This document shows, piece after piece, positions 46,937 through 58,800 of a stretch of DNA of 64,000 nt. Every line of letters starts with the position of its first letter. Positions within the stretch are counted from its first letter, which is position 1. The stretch comes from Kwoniella bestiolae CBS 10118 (taxonomy: Eukaryota; Basidiomycota; Tremellomycetes; Tremellales; Cryptococcaceae). The stretch is taken from NCBI RefSeq assembly GCF_000512585.2, contig NC_089241.1, forward strand, positions 8,264,001 through 8,328,000, in the 5' to 3' direction. A program made the translations under genes and the position numbers. A model generated the notes under the pieces. The model was not told where the DNA came from. It did not search any database and worked only from the letters and a program-made list of their open reading frames with translations.

Positions 46937-49900
46937 CTAATTCCCGTCGATGTCCATCCTGTCGCTCCCAATTCCATTCTGCAAATTCAGATTAACATCA
47001 CCCCCTATCCTGGCAGGTAACGAAGCTGACGTCTGAGTAGTCTGAGTCTGTGGTTGTGAATTATCATGATAAATAGCTATAGTAGGATACGATACATTAG
47101 GTTGTAGTGTGTTACCAGGTAATGCATTCGAAGGATTAATCATCGGAGAGATCGACGTCGGCTGAATGCCAGGCGAGATATTGGCGTTGTTGGCAGGTTC
47201 GGAGATGGATCTGTTAGAAGACGACGTCAAGGAAGCGGAAGCAGAGACACCAGGAGTAGTAGTCGAAGAAGAGGCTCGTTTGGTCATGAATTCCCTGACG
47301 GTATTTTGGATCTCCTAGATGCGTTCAGATCACAACGTCAGCCAAATCCTTCTATGCTCCACGATCGCAAGTAGCGCATATAGCCTCCTCTCCTGATGAA
47401 GGCAAAGGCAAACGCAAACACGCACCCTTCTAGCAATCTTGGCATAATCCGCCTTCCTACTCTCATTCTCCTCCTTCATAACATCCAAACAAGCCTTCAT
47501 GACCTCCTTTGTCCACTCCTCTCTACCCTCCTTCATCTCTCTTAAACCACTCTGCAGTGCCCTGACGCTCTCCTTGAGCTCTTTGATCTCTTGATCCTTC
47601 GCCGAGTCATCAACCCCTCTCAGATGCAGAAGCGATGGCACTTGACCTCGCTTCAGCGATTCAAGTTCGTTCCGATCAGCCTTGAGCTGCTCAGTATGAA
47701 GTAAGACCGTAGCAGCCGCAGATCGTTGAGTATCGTTGAGAGCCGTGATATCATTCTTACATTTCTGGATGCTTTCCGCCAAGCTGTTCACTCCCGTGGA
47801 TATCTTCTCGAACGTACCGAGTCGCGACTCCTTGTCATCAAGTAGGGTTTTGACGTCGGAGGAGAGCTTGTTGATGGTGTTCTGGAGTGTACCGACTGTA
47901 TTGCTTAGATCATGGACATTAGGCGATGTTCCGTTGACCAAAGTAGATGAAGAGCTCGTAGAACCGTTGATTTTAGGTAGTGAAGACTGTAGTACTTTGA
48001 CTTGTTCGGACAATTTGCCTACTTCCACTTTCAAGTCTTCATATTGATTCGGACTAGCACTCGGTTGATTGTGCTGATCGTCATTCACCAAAGATTGCCT
48101 TTGCGTCTGCAGATTCTTCATGACGTTTCCCAAAGAGGTGGTTGCGGGGTTACCGATCGTTGGTGAATTTGAAGAAGCACCAGAGTTGAGCTTGTTCATG
48201 ATGTTGTCAAGGGTGATACCAATAGAGGGGAAGACAGGACCTTGAGCTGAGCTTGATGTCCGATTCGAAGATACCTGACCTTGTAATACCTTGACCTCGT
48301 TCGACAGCCGCTCGACATCCTTCTGCAAGACCTCCACCAGCTGCTCACCAGTCCGACCCATAACGACATCCCCATCCACCTCTGACCTACTTCTCGAAGG
48401 TCCTGCAGCATCTTCCTCTCCCTCTTCAATTTCGCCCTCCTCCCCATCTCGTTGTTTCCGTTTCTTAGTCTTCTGTTCCCTCCTGCTCTCCACATCATCC
48501 CACGTGGCGAACCTCTTCTTCTTATCCCTCTTGATCTCCTTCTCATCAACTTCGTTCTCCACGTTCAACAAGGTGATCTCCACATCATCTATCCTGGCGT
48601 CAAATCCTTTGATCAAATCTTCGAGCGTATCCAGTCGATCCACAATGTGATTGAAAACTTCTCCAACTCGGCGTTTCTTCTCTTCTCGCGTGGCTGGTAT
48701 TGGCTGTTGACCCTCTGCATCTGCATCTGTAGGTAGAGGTGGAGGAGGTAATGATGGTGTAGGAGGTCTAGGTGAAGGGTCTTTGTTCTGCGGTGGCGGC
48801 GGAGGAGGAAAGGCAGGTATAGGAGGTGGTGGAGGACTCTCGTTCTGATCATATCTCAAAGCCCTAGACGTCAAGGTATGTTCCTCAATCTTCTTCATCC
48901 GTTCCTTCAGAGCGTCAAGTTCCAATTTACTTAAAGCCTCAGAGGAAGTCCCAACAGTACAGAGAGTCCGCTTGATGAGTTCCGTGAAGCTGCCTTGCAA
49001 GAGGATCATAACTTCGTCTAAGACCTTTTGAGCTTTCACGACTCGTTTCTCAGCTTCTTCGAGAGCTACAGAGTTGGGGTTTTGGTGAGGGAAGGTGGAT
49101 AGTCTTTCGAAGTGTTTGCGGGCGAGGGAGTGCTGGGAGGTTACCATTAGGGCGGAGTGCATCGTTCTGGTAGGACATTTGTCAGCTTTGACATCTTAAG
49201 TATCTTATGAGGACGATCACATTCGGTTCAAGGGACAGATTGGGAGTATTGAGGATGTACGATAATGACGGATGATATGATACGAGGTTCTGATATCCAG
49301 AATGTATACAGATTGAAGATGTAAGGGGATCTTAATGTATTGAAGTAGTGATTCACTCACCGCGAAAAATTATCCAGCGCACCCATGACCGACCCCACCC
49401 CAGGCTGCAAGCTATCCCTCATCGACCCCGACGTCGAGGGACCAGGGGCCAAAGGTGATCTCCCACCGTCGTTCGGTCTATCTGATGACACTTTCCTAAC
49501 AGCAGGAGCCGGCCGATAAGGCTGAGGATGCGGAGGTGTTCTGTTGGATGATGGTCCTGTGGGAGGTGCTCTAGGATCACGAGGTGGGAAGGTTGCAGTT
49601 GAGGGGTTGTTGTATTGGGCGTTTAGATTGGGGTTGGGTGAGAGGATTTGTCCTGGTTCGTGCTCGTGTGGGAGGTATGTACTGGCAAGTCCAATCATAC
49701 CAAATTAGCTTCTCGCTCTTCAATCTCAGTCTTCACATATTGAGTATGGATGTCGCAATTATGTAAAGATGTAGAGATAATAACAGAGATAAACTTAACT
49801 CACTCAACCCTATATCCAGACCTCTCTCTACCGCCGTTACTATTCTGTCTAACCCTCTCACCCTCCGGACTCCTACTTCGTCTGGACGGACCAGGACCGG

Positions 49901-50075
49901 GGTTATACGGGTTATGATTGGTGGTGTAGTTGTTATCCCATCCACCACCGTACGAAGCTGTATGAGGGGGAGCAGCGGCAGGTTGTTGGCTCGTCCATCC
50001 GCTTGATTGTCTGTTCCAATCTCTGTCTCTGTCTCGGTCGTCTCGACCCCTATCAGGTGATTTGGGGCGGTACAT
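46937..50075 (-). CDS. Large coiled-coil, low-complexity protein, probably nuclear; function unknown
   Basis: Exons are 50075..49804, 49681..49361, 49166..47426 and 47314..46937, giving 903 residues. The N-terminus is Arg/Asp-rich (RDDRDRDRDW), then Pro/Ser-rich, like RNA-associated factors. A helical region (HSALMVTSQHSLARKHFERL) leads to Pro runs (PPPPPIPAFPPPPPP). A basic cluster KKTKKRKQRD and an acidic EEGEIEEGEED then flank a possible nuclear localisation signal. Several long heptad-like stretches follow (VEVLQKDVERLSNEVKVLQ, ELKESVRALQSGLREMKE), indicating coiled coils. The tail is Ser/Asn/Gln/Pro-rich. No enzyme motif is seen. A scaffold role in RNA or chromatin work is possible but unproven. 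The long Pro run lies in the middle of the largest exon. Confidence 0.85.
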
Positions 50076-50608
50076 CGTTTGTGATTCCTTGTGTGAGGTG
50101 CGAGTCTAGGCTTCCTCTTGAGAAGATAGGATGACGAAAGGAAAAGGAGATGAATGTGGGAGTGATGAAAGGTTGACGATATAATGTTTTCACCAATTCG
50201 CGTGTTACTTGTATATGAGGGAATTCAGGGTATACCACGTGGCCCTGGCATACTTTGATTTTGCCACCAAAGGAGGTCCAGGATGATCATGATGAAGATA
50301 GCCGAGATGATGAAATGGAAGATGATGATAAAGATGACGATGAGATGATCCGAGATGATCGCAAGAATCACAATGATGGAGAATCGGATATGGGATCACA
50401 CAAAGGATACATAGACATCGGATATGATTGAGTCAAAGCCGAATTATTTCTTATTATGCATCTATTGATACATATACAGTCCTAACATATAAACATCTGT
50501 TCTCATCGCAATCTCACAGCTCCTCGTCCAACACATATTATAACACCCTCATCTCTCAGCTCCTGGTCAACGCACCTGTATACCAATATCAGTCAGCTTC
50601 TACTCACC
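50076..50608. promoter_or_regulatory. Divergent promoter of coiled-coil and oxidoreductase genes
   Basis: 533 bases separate the two starts. A GATGAT-type purine-rich tract runs at about 50281-50400. No gene is seen in it. Confidence 0.4.
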
Positions 50609-51932
50609 ATGCTCTCACGTTCGTACAAAGCAATAGTGATAGGTGCCGGACCAGGTGGTCTGGCAACCATGAAGTCATTACTCGACGTCGGTCTAAATAA
50701 GATATGCTGGATCGATAAGAATTTTAAAGGTGGGAGGTTGAATGAGCTGTACAGGGAGATTTCTTCGTGAGTATCGTATCCTGCCTTTCCCTAATGCATC
50801 ATACTCTCAGTCATCTGTAACTCCTCATGACCTACGTTACAACCCAAATTACAGGGTTAATATCATGTCCGTTCGTAGCAACACAAAAGTAGGTATCTAC
50901 CTAGACGCAGTACACGCCTCGCCCACCTGCCAGAGAATCATCGAATCCACACCCAGTCCCAATGCCATAACCGGACTGGAGAAGATAGATAGGGATGAGA
51001 CCTGTCAACTGAGCTTGGCAGGCGATATGATCGAGATGTTACAGCGGGGTATACTAAAGGATAAAGGGGTAGAGAAGGTACAGGCGGAGGTGAAGGAGAT
51101 CAGTCTGGAGGTGAGTAAGCCGAATATTGTCTTTAGATAAATCCTACTTACCTTCCGATACTCAACATAGGGCTCAACATGGTCCATCGGCCTCCACAAC
51201 CACCCCTCACCCCTAACCTCCCCCCGTCTATTCCTCTGTACAGGTTCCCATCCCCTCACACCCAAATTCCATACCCCATATAACCCTCACCTAAAAGTCC
51301 TAGATCTAGATAGATGTATGATCAAATCTACTCTCCCCTCCTTATTCCCCCGAGACCAAAAAAGCGTGGTTGGGGTGATAGGTAATTCCCATTCTGGGGT
51401 GTTGGTCTGTCGAAATCTATATGAGATCCAGAAGGAACAGCAGAGGGATCTAAGAATAATCAATTTCAAGAGGAGTGAGATACGATATGCTATATACAGG
51501 GAAGATGGGATAGTGTATGATAATACGGGGTTGAAGGGTGATACAGCCGATTGGTCAAAGGATCATATGGATAATCCATCAACGGACGTACGGGAGGTGA
51601 TAGAGCAGGTGGATATAAGTCACAATGCCGAGGAGGTATATAAGAAGAGGTTAGGGGAATGTACACACCTAATTTATGCGGTGGGGTATGAGGCGAACCC
51701 CTATCCGAGAATTACCATCGATGGGAAAGAGGTGAAGCAAGATGATCTGACATTCGATCAACAGACCTCAGAGTTTAGCTTAAGTGGAAAGAAGGTGAAA
51801 GGGTTGTATGGGCTGGGGATAGCTCATCCGGAGAGATCGCATGATCCCGAAGGGAATGAGGAGAATAATGTAGGACTGGCAAAGTTCTTTAAGTTTGGTG
51901 AGACGTGTCAGGAGTTGTGGAAGAAGGAATAA
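50609..51932 (+). CDS. FAD-dependent oxidoreductase (flavin monooxygenase / pyridine nucleotide-disulfide type)
   Basis: Exons are 50609..50766, 50855..51110 and 51171..51932, giving 391 residues. The FAD-binding Rossmann motif IGAGPGGLAT is at residues about 11-20, followed by an acidic end of the second strand (WIDKNFKGGRLNELY). A second dinucleotide motif, VGVIGNSHSGVL, lies near residue 200, and a late LIYAVGYEANPYPRI block resembles the ATG-like segment before the C-terminal FAD contact. This layout fits flavin-containing monooxygenases or related two-dinucleotide-domain proteins, but at 391 residues it is short and lacks a clear FMO signature. No cysteine pair of disulfide reductases is seen. 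The substrate is unknown. Confidence 0.85.
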
Positions 51933-52576
51933 CGAGTGGAGCTGAGATACCTCTGTTTGTACTTTGTATTTGTATTTTGGATCAGACGGACCTCACCTTA
52001 CATTGCATTGTTATCTTCATCATCTTATAATAGTATTAGATAATCGAGTGATACCGGTCCCTTTGGTAGATATGTAGATGTGTATAGCATGAGTGTCCCG
52101 ATGATGATATCTTATCGCGCATACCGAATAAGCTTGAACATGACAAAATAGTATGGCTCAGTGCGGGATCCTCTTCCTCTTGTGATCAGCGCACACGCGA
52201 TCAGATTGTCTGCTCAGTCCAGACTTTGTAGATGACGCTGGTAACAGATGAACATCGTCGTCAAGAGTTACACAACGATCAGTATCGCTAACAGGTAGAA
52301 ACCCGACATAGCGATCAGCGTTTAGGTCGAACCTCCCTCGACGTATATCGAAGCTATCGAGTGGTCAGTCATTCCACAACGACTACGCTCGACCATTAGT
52401 GACATCGAGCGGACACAGACCCAGCTTGACCTCGTATCATCAAAGAGGAAAATACGAATACATTTCTCTGGTGTTTGATGTATAATGTCATTCGATATTC
52501 TCTCTCCCAATCCAGATCCAGATGCCAATCCAAAACCCAACCTGAACCATATTGTTCTAAGCTCGATTTGAATCGT
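51933..52576. other. convergent 3' flanks, about 640 bases
   Basis: This lies between the oxidoreductase stop and the eS30 stop on the other strand. A 72-codon minus-strand frame at 52322-52540 has no recognisable sequence. Nothing else is supported. Confidence 0.4.
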
Positions 52577-53441
52577 TTAACCAGATTTACCAGCGGGTTG
52601 TTGGTTCCTATGATCGCAACAGCGTCAGCATCGAAGTTTGTCTAAGTTGAGGTTAAACTGAGAGGCAAGAAGCGACGATGGAAAGATTCAGATAGGAGCG
52701 AAAGACTAATTTCTAGTTGTGATTCGTTCATGCTTGATTCAGAGTGAACTATGCTTGATTTATGTATCATCCGTATGTATGGGTGGGTGGGGGGCAGGTG
52801 CAGGATCGCACCGATTGGTCGAAAAAAGAGACTGGCACGCGTAAGAGGAAATGGTAAACTCACATTCGTCGTTTGCCTCCAGGAGCAACTGTTACGTTAA
52901 CGCTGAAAAAGAAAAGGCGAGTTAGTCTTTGTTCCTTCTAATGGGGTTTTAGACATAGTGAAAACTCACAATCTGTATATTCAAGAATGACAAGAATCGA
53001 TAAATATGATCAGTAAATCACCCAACATCGACGAGCCATTCTTTATCAACGTACCGTCTGTTGTACTGGATTCTCTTCTCTGTGAGATGAAAAGACACTC
53101 GTCAGCATTATACCTTAAGCTGCTAAACAATCATTCCTGCTTCCACTTTCTCTATCCCTTTTCGACAACCCTTTCCTTCATGTTCTATGCCTACAGCACT
53201 CCTCGTCCATCCATCCAATCCAGTAAATCCTCCTGTAAGAAAGAGCCATCACTCACTTGCTCGACCCTTGGGAGTCTTCTTTTTCTCTTGTTTCTCAACC
53301 TTAGGAGCCTACGACACACATCACCATGATCAGTCTTCCCGATCCCTCTGCCATCATCTTCTGTCTATTCTGATGAAACCCGATGCTCACTTGAGATCTA
53401 ACTTTACCCGCTCGAGCGAGGGAACCGTGAACCTTACCCAT
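52577..53441 (-). CDS. RPS30: Small-subunit ribosomal protein eS30, with a 3-base internal exon
   Basis: Exons are 53441..53391, 53308..53257, 53079..53055, 52972..52970, 52902..52864 and 52607..52577, giving 66 residues. The protein reads KVHGSLARAGKVRSQ, APKVEKQEKKKTPKGRA, KRIQYNRRFVNVTVAPGG and KRRMNQQPAGKSG, matching eS30 of the 40S subunit throughout. No ubiquitin-like fusion domain is present, unlike animal FAU. The fourth exon is three bases (ATT). It lies between introns that each have GT-AG ends and branch-like sequences (TTACTGAT and GACTAAC), and it completes the Arg and begins the Phe codon of the conserved RRFVNV. Skipping it stays in frame but deletes the Phe. Introns of 177 and 256 bases are longer than most here. 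Confidence 0.95.
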
Positions 53442-54018
53442 CTTGACTGATTGGTGGGTTGGTGATGTGATGATATGAGAGAAGGGGAGCGGCAAAACGT
53501 TGATTGTTGAGTATGAGGGAGGATATGAGAGAAGTGGGTATCAAAATGATCAGCTTCTTTCTCTTCCTCCGTTCGGCCTGATGATGGTGACGGGGGATGA
53601 ACCTACCTAATGTGTTTGTATGATATTTGAAGGATGAACAAGGATGGACTATCTGCTGAGATATACTCGATCTTTTGATGAATCGAATCTCACTCTCACT
53701 CACACTCACCAAACGCATACGATTCACCTCGATTTCGTTGGATTTTGGGATCGGGATTTCTGTAAATGCCGAGAGCACAAAGCAGTGGCGGTATTTGATT
53801 CCGCTGTGCTGATGTCTCCTTGACATTCAATGGTGCCCCGTAGTTTTTGGAATCATCTGACGCATAACAACACGTGGCACACTTACTTTATTTCGGGAGA
53901 GGGGGAGGATGTTTATACGTGGTTAACCCGACATGATAGCGACAAGCATACTACTGTAAAGCAAGACAAGCAAGACACTTCTACCTCACGCTGACATCGC
54001 AAGACATCTTCGGAGAGA
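53442..54018. promoter_or_regulatory. Divergent promoter of eS30 and prephenate dehydratase
   Basis: 577 bases separate the two starts. No coding exon is supported; a long minus-strand frame through the region lacks coding character. A CACGTG-type E-box (ACACGTGGC) lies near 53870. Confidence 0.4.
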
Positions 54019-55364
54019 ATGACAGCTCCCAGTGCGATCAGTAACGGTGGAGAGCCATCCGCTAAAAGACCGAGATTGGCGGATCATGGAGATGAAACCG
54101 GAGATGGTAAAACAACATATACGATGGCATACCTCGGACCTGAGGGTACATATGGACAGATGGTGAGTGATCATGATACTTCTACCCAAATGATACGTAC
54201 TTGTCTGATCACCTCATGGCTAGGCAGCAGAGGCATTCAAGTCGTGCTATGACAACGACGTACCTATCGAACTGATACCTTGTCCAAGTATATCAGGTAA
54301 GTTTGTCTATACATCCACTTCTCATCTGCTCTGTACAAGATAATTGATATGGCACACAACACATAGCAATATGGAAGACATCATCAACGTTCCATGTGTT
54401 CCCACTGGAAAACACTATACATGGTGGAGTGACCGAAACTTTGGATTGTCTATTATCGAATTTAAATCCAGATAAGGGTATGACGGAGCTAGATGAAGAG
54501 AAGAAGAGCAGAAAAATAATAGCGGATCTAGCTTTACCTATAAGTCATTGTCTGGTGGTACGGAAGGGAGTGAAGAAGGAGGATATCAAGTGGATAAGGA
54601 GTCATGAGCAAGTGAGTCATCCATTCTGAAACCTAGCTATATATTCATATGCTCATTGCCGTGATGGATGTAGGCACTAGGTCAATCATCGAAATTCATT
54701 GAAACTCATTTCCCAACTGCCAAACTCAAGACCTACCCTTCGACTGCTGGAGCAGCTGTATCTCTCATCAATGATTTAGACGAAGGTGAAGGTAAAGGTG
54801 CGGCACTATGCTCTAAAGCTGCTGCTAAGCTGTATGAGGACAAGTTGGACGTGCTGTATCAAGGTACGCAGGGGATCTCAAGTGAGTAAAGGAAGCCATA
54901 CCAAACATACGTTCGAGGTTCTTTCCACATGTCTTGTGTCTAGTCAGACAAAAATAAAGACTAATCCCAAATGACGAATAGACAACTTCACACGCTTCGT
55001 CCTCCTCTCCAACCACTACTCTCGACCTCCACCTGAAGCAACCACCACATTCCCACCGTATCAATCCACAGAATTCTACGCCATACCCTCAGCAAGCGAC
55101 ATAATAGCATTCTTCCAATCCTCCCAAATACGTAACATCCATTCCCGCCCTTCGCCCAGTACGTCTGATAAAGACGAAACTCAGCGGAAGTCTACCCAAT
55201 GGACGTATCGAGAAGAACGATTCCCCACGTTATACTTTGTTGAGGTGGATGCAGCCAGCGATAGTAACAATCAAAGTGAGACGAGTAAGAGAGGTGAAGA
55301 GAAGGGTTGGTTCCTCGGTAAAGCCGGATGGAGAGTGACGGATGCGCAGATAAATGCTTTGTAG
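54019..55364 (+). CDS. PHA2: Prephenate dehydratase
   Basis: Exons are 54019..54162, 54224..54296, 54367..54611, 54674..54881 and 54982..55364, giving 350 residues. The enzyme converts prephenate to phenylpyruvate, the last committed step toward phenylalanine. After an N-terminal extension the domain starts AYLGPEGTYGQMAAEAF. Family blocks are VFPLENTIHGGV (substrate-binding ENT/S motif), ISHCLVVRKG, YPSTAGAAVSL, AALCSKAAAKLY and NNFTRFVLL. The TRF Thr is essential in known enzymes. The C-terminal region is a divergent ACT-like regulatory domain; IHSRPS sits where ESRP binds phenylalanine in others. The Glu of that motif is replaced by His, so feedback control may differ. Confidence 0.94.
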
Positions 55365-55883
55365 GATCGGGTCGTAAGTTTACCTCGCCATGCCTTCGTC
55401 ACATTGCATATAACTTACAATTGATTTGGCTCAGTTTGAAAGCACAAAACAGCATCGCTCTCATACTCATATCCACCCTTGACGACATAATGCACAGATT
55501 GTATACATTCAATTCCCATCGATATAAGAAATACTACAAATACTCTATCCGTCTTACTAATGGTTTTTCTGATTTTTCTAATTTTAAGCAGAAGATCCCA
55601 AATTGATGACTTCGATGATGATGATAATTACAATATCTCCAGATTCCAACCCATCGCTTCATTCCTATAATACAAGCGCTCTACTCTTTTCCAATGTATT
55701 TATTCTCCTTTTGGTCTCTCAACTCGATCTTCTAATTCTACAGTTCCGAGTATACCAACCAATCTCCATCTAAACTCCACACCATCCCCATTATTCACTT
55801 TTACTTTGTTCCCATATCCTACCAGCCAATTAGCCTACCCACTCATCTCTACCTCCTTGATCAAGATCCAGTCTTAGATCAAA
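55365..55883. other. convergent 3' flanks, about 520 bases
   Basis: AT-rich sequence between the prephenate dehydratase stop and the HSF-like gene stop. No supported gene or RNA. Confidence 0.45.
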
Positions 55884-58800
55884 CTACTCCCTGCCCTCCC
55901 CAACCTCAATGACAGGCCCGAATACGTCATTCTCCACCAACCCTCCGCTCGAAAAAGAATCTCGCGAACTACCACTCATTTCGATCGAATAAGAAGGTCC
56001 AGCAACGCTCAAAGGATCAACATCAAATCTTGCTTGCTTTTGCTTGGGCATCGAAATCGGTGTACGGAGTTGGTTATTGATGTTTGCCCAGTACCCAGCG
56101 GTGGAAGAAGAAGGTTGAGCGAAAGTAGGTTCAGTGGCCGTTTGAGGGGTGATGAGTGGGTTGGTGAATGATGGCGAGGGAGTGTAAATCTCTCTTGGAT
56201 AAGTGAGTCCTAGAGTATCAAAAATTCACGAGTCAGACCATCTCCACAACCACAACAAACTATGGGATGAATCGCAACTCTATAACTCACCATCCTCCTC
56301 TTCCCCTTCCCCTTCGCTCAGACACCCGAACTTCCTCTTATTGGCTTCCTTCGGTTTCTCAGGGGTGACAGACCAGGTGCTACCGTCCAGCCTCAATCTG
56401 AGGTGAAGTTTCTCGGAAGAGTCGATACGAGTGATACTTCGATCTCCACTGGTCTTGTTCTTGGGCGGGGTGGTGGTGGCGGTGGTGGCGGCGGTCATCC
56501 AGAATGGCCGTACAGAAGATGAGGGGGATGAAGATGTTGCCTCAAGAGGTGGATTGTCCTAACCGTCGATATGCGTCAATCAGCCATCTGCACGACTAAT
56601 CTGATGGAAGCGCGGAGGACACCAAACTCACTTGTTCAGCTGACTGACTTTGGCTAGGTTCAGCTTCCTCCTCAGAATACAGCTCATCCACTTCCTCATC
56701 CACAGCCCCTTTCCTACCTAGACTCGCACTCCTACTCTTCCCCTTCATGGTAACCTTTGATCTAGTCTCAATGACTTTGACTCCCTTCTTCATTCCAACT
56801 TCAACCTTCCCACAAAGTCTATCAAACTTGACGCTCTTCCTCTTAAATTCAACCTCCTTGGGAGCCTTGATCCGACTAACCGTACGGGTAGCTTTGTGTT
56901 CTTTCACCCACATCTCCAACTCCCTCTTCTGCTCCTCAAACACCTGTTCGTTCAGACCGTGGTTCCTCCATGCGAGGGATAGCTCGTCGATAGTGGGGAT
57001 CTCGATTGTTTGGGACCTGCACAAATTACGACCAATCATATCAGATATCAGATAACCCTTCACAAGAACAAAAGTGGCAGGAAATGCAGAAACAAAAACG
57101 AGACTAACATCAGATCCGTATTGGCGACTGCTCTTCTTTCAAATGGCCAATCTTTGATGTAGCTATAATCCCATCGATATCAATACAAGAATGAGATACT
57201 CTTTACATTGGTGATCAATATCACTCACTTATTCAGATTTCGCTGGAAGGAAGTCCATTGATTGGTCTTTTTCGAGAGTACCGAGTATACTAACATGATT
57301 CGCATAAACAGTCAGCTAAACCTCGATACGACTATCACGAATCGTATGAATTCACCATGTTCAGCGAACTACCGAGCAGAGAGACATGATCAGCTGATAT
57401 AGTGATACTTTAGATAGCAGGAACAGACTCAGACTTACAGCTTCAGTATTGGGGATATAGGCAACTTGGTTCTTGAGTATGACATGTTCTGGGAATACGT
57501 CGTACGCTAGCATTCTGGTGCGTCAAGAAAGGAGGTCAGCTACTAATCAATGAATATCCCGATTACTCAAGATGTTTTAGGGATAATTTTTGTGAATATC
57601 CCGATTACTCAAGATGTTTTAGGGATAATTTTCCGAGATCAACTCACTTCATCATCCAAAACAAGAACGCTCCAGTAGGTACTTTCGATCCACCCACTCC
57701 CACGGCACTTCTCCCAACACCACCGGAAGTCCCCTTGTAGCTCGACTCACTACTCGACCTCTTGTTGAGTTTACCAATCACCCTTCCTTTCCCTTTATCG
57801 AGTCTACTTCCAACTGCTTTGGCCATACCATTACTTTTTGCTTTCGCTTTACCTTTCCCTCTCCCTTGAACCTTCTTATTCCTCTTCTTCTGCTCCTGGT
57901 TCTTGAGTGTATTCAACCTAGCAGGGTACCTCCCATTCCTACTAACCACTTCGGGTTCGGGTTCTTCTTCCTCGTACTCATCACCAGAGGAAGAGGGCGA
58001 ATGAGTAGATTTGGGAATATACGCATCGAAAGATGGACCTCGACGATGAGCGGGAGAGTGACCGGGTCGAGACGATGGTAATGGGGTTGCCACTTCCGGA
58101 GAAGAGATTTCTTCGAGAGAGAGGACCGTCGTCTTTGATTCGACCGATACTGATACCCCGTTGGTAGGTTCTGTCGGTGTTGTTGTGAACGAGAGAGAGG
58201 AGGATGAGGAAGAGGATAATTCGATACTGATAATTCCATTGGTCTCTTGGGGTGACACCACTGTACCTTCTTCCTCTGTAACGGTTCTAGATGATACGAA
58301 AGTTTGCGCTTGAGGTCGAGATCGTAATAAAGACGCATCAAACTCATCATCCGAATTCACCTCTGTACCTTCCTCCACATCTTGATCCGCAATACCAAGG
58401 ATCTCTCCTTGTACTGTTGTGTTCCATACCATGTTATTATCGTTCGTCGAAGAAGAGGAAGGGGCTAGATCGATATCCGGAGCCAGAGGGTATGATTGAC
58501 CTTGACATTCCATATCCATGTTCATACCTGTATCTCTCTCCGAGGAGATAGTGTATCTCGGGATAGTATGTTCAGGAGGTATGATCTGTTGGAAAGGGAA
58601 GGTGGTCGATCTACCTGTTGATGAGATGGGCGAGGAAGACATGTCGAACGAGAGATTGTCAAGTGATGGTAGAGGAGATTGAATCGGATACGAAGCTGGG
58701 TATGAATGACTCGAGAGAGATCGAAGAGGATAGTTGAGCTGGTTGTTCACCTCTGAGAAGGGAATGAAAGGTTGACCAGTGGCGTGGAAGGTCGAGTGTT

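Noticed and set aside
52608..52863. Possible snoRNA in the 256-base intron of eS30
   Set aside because: Only partial box C-like sequences (GATGATA) are present, with no convincing stem or guide region.
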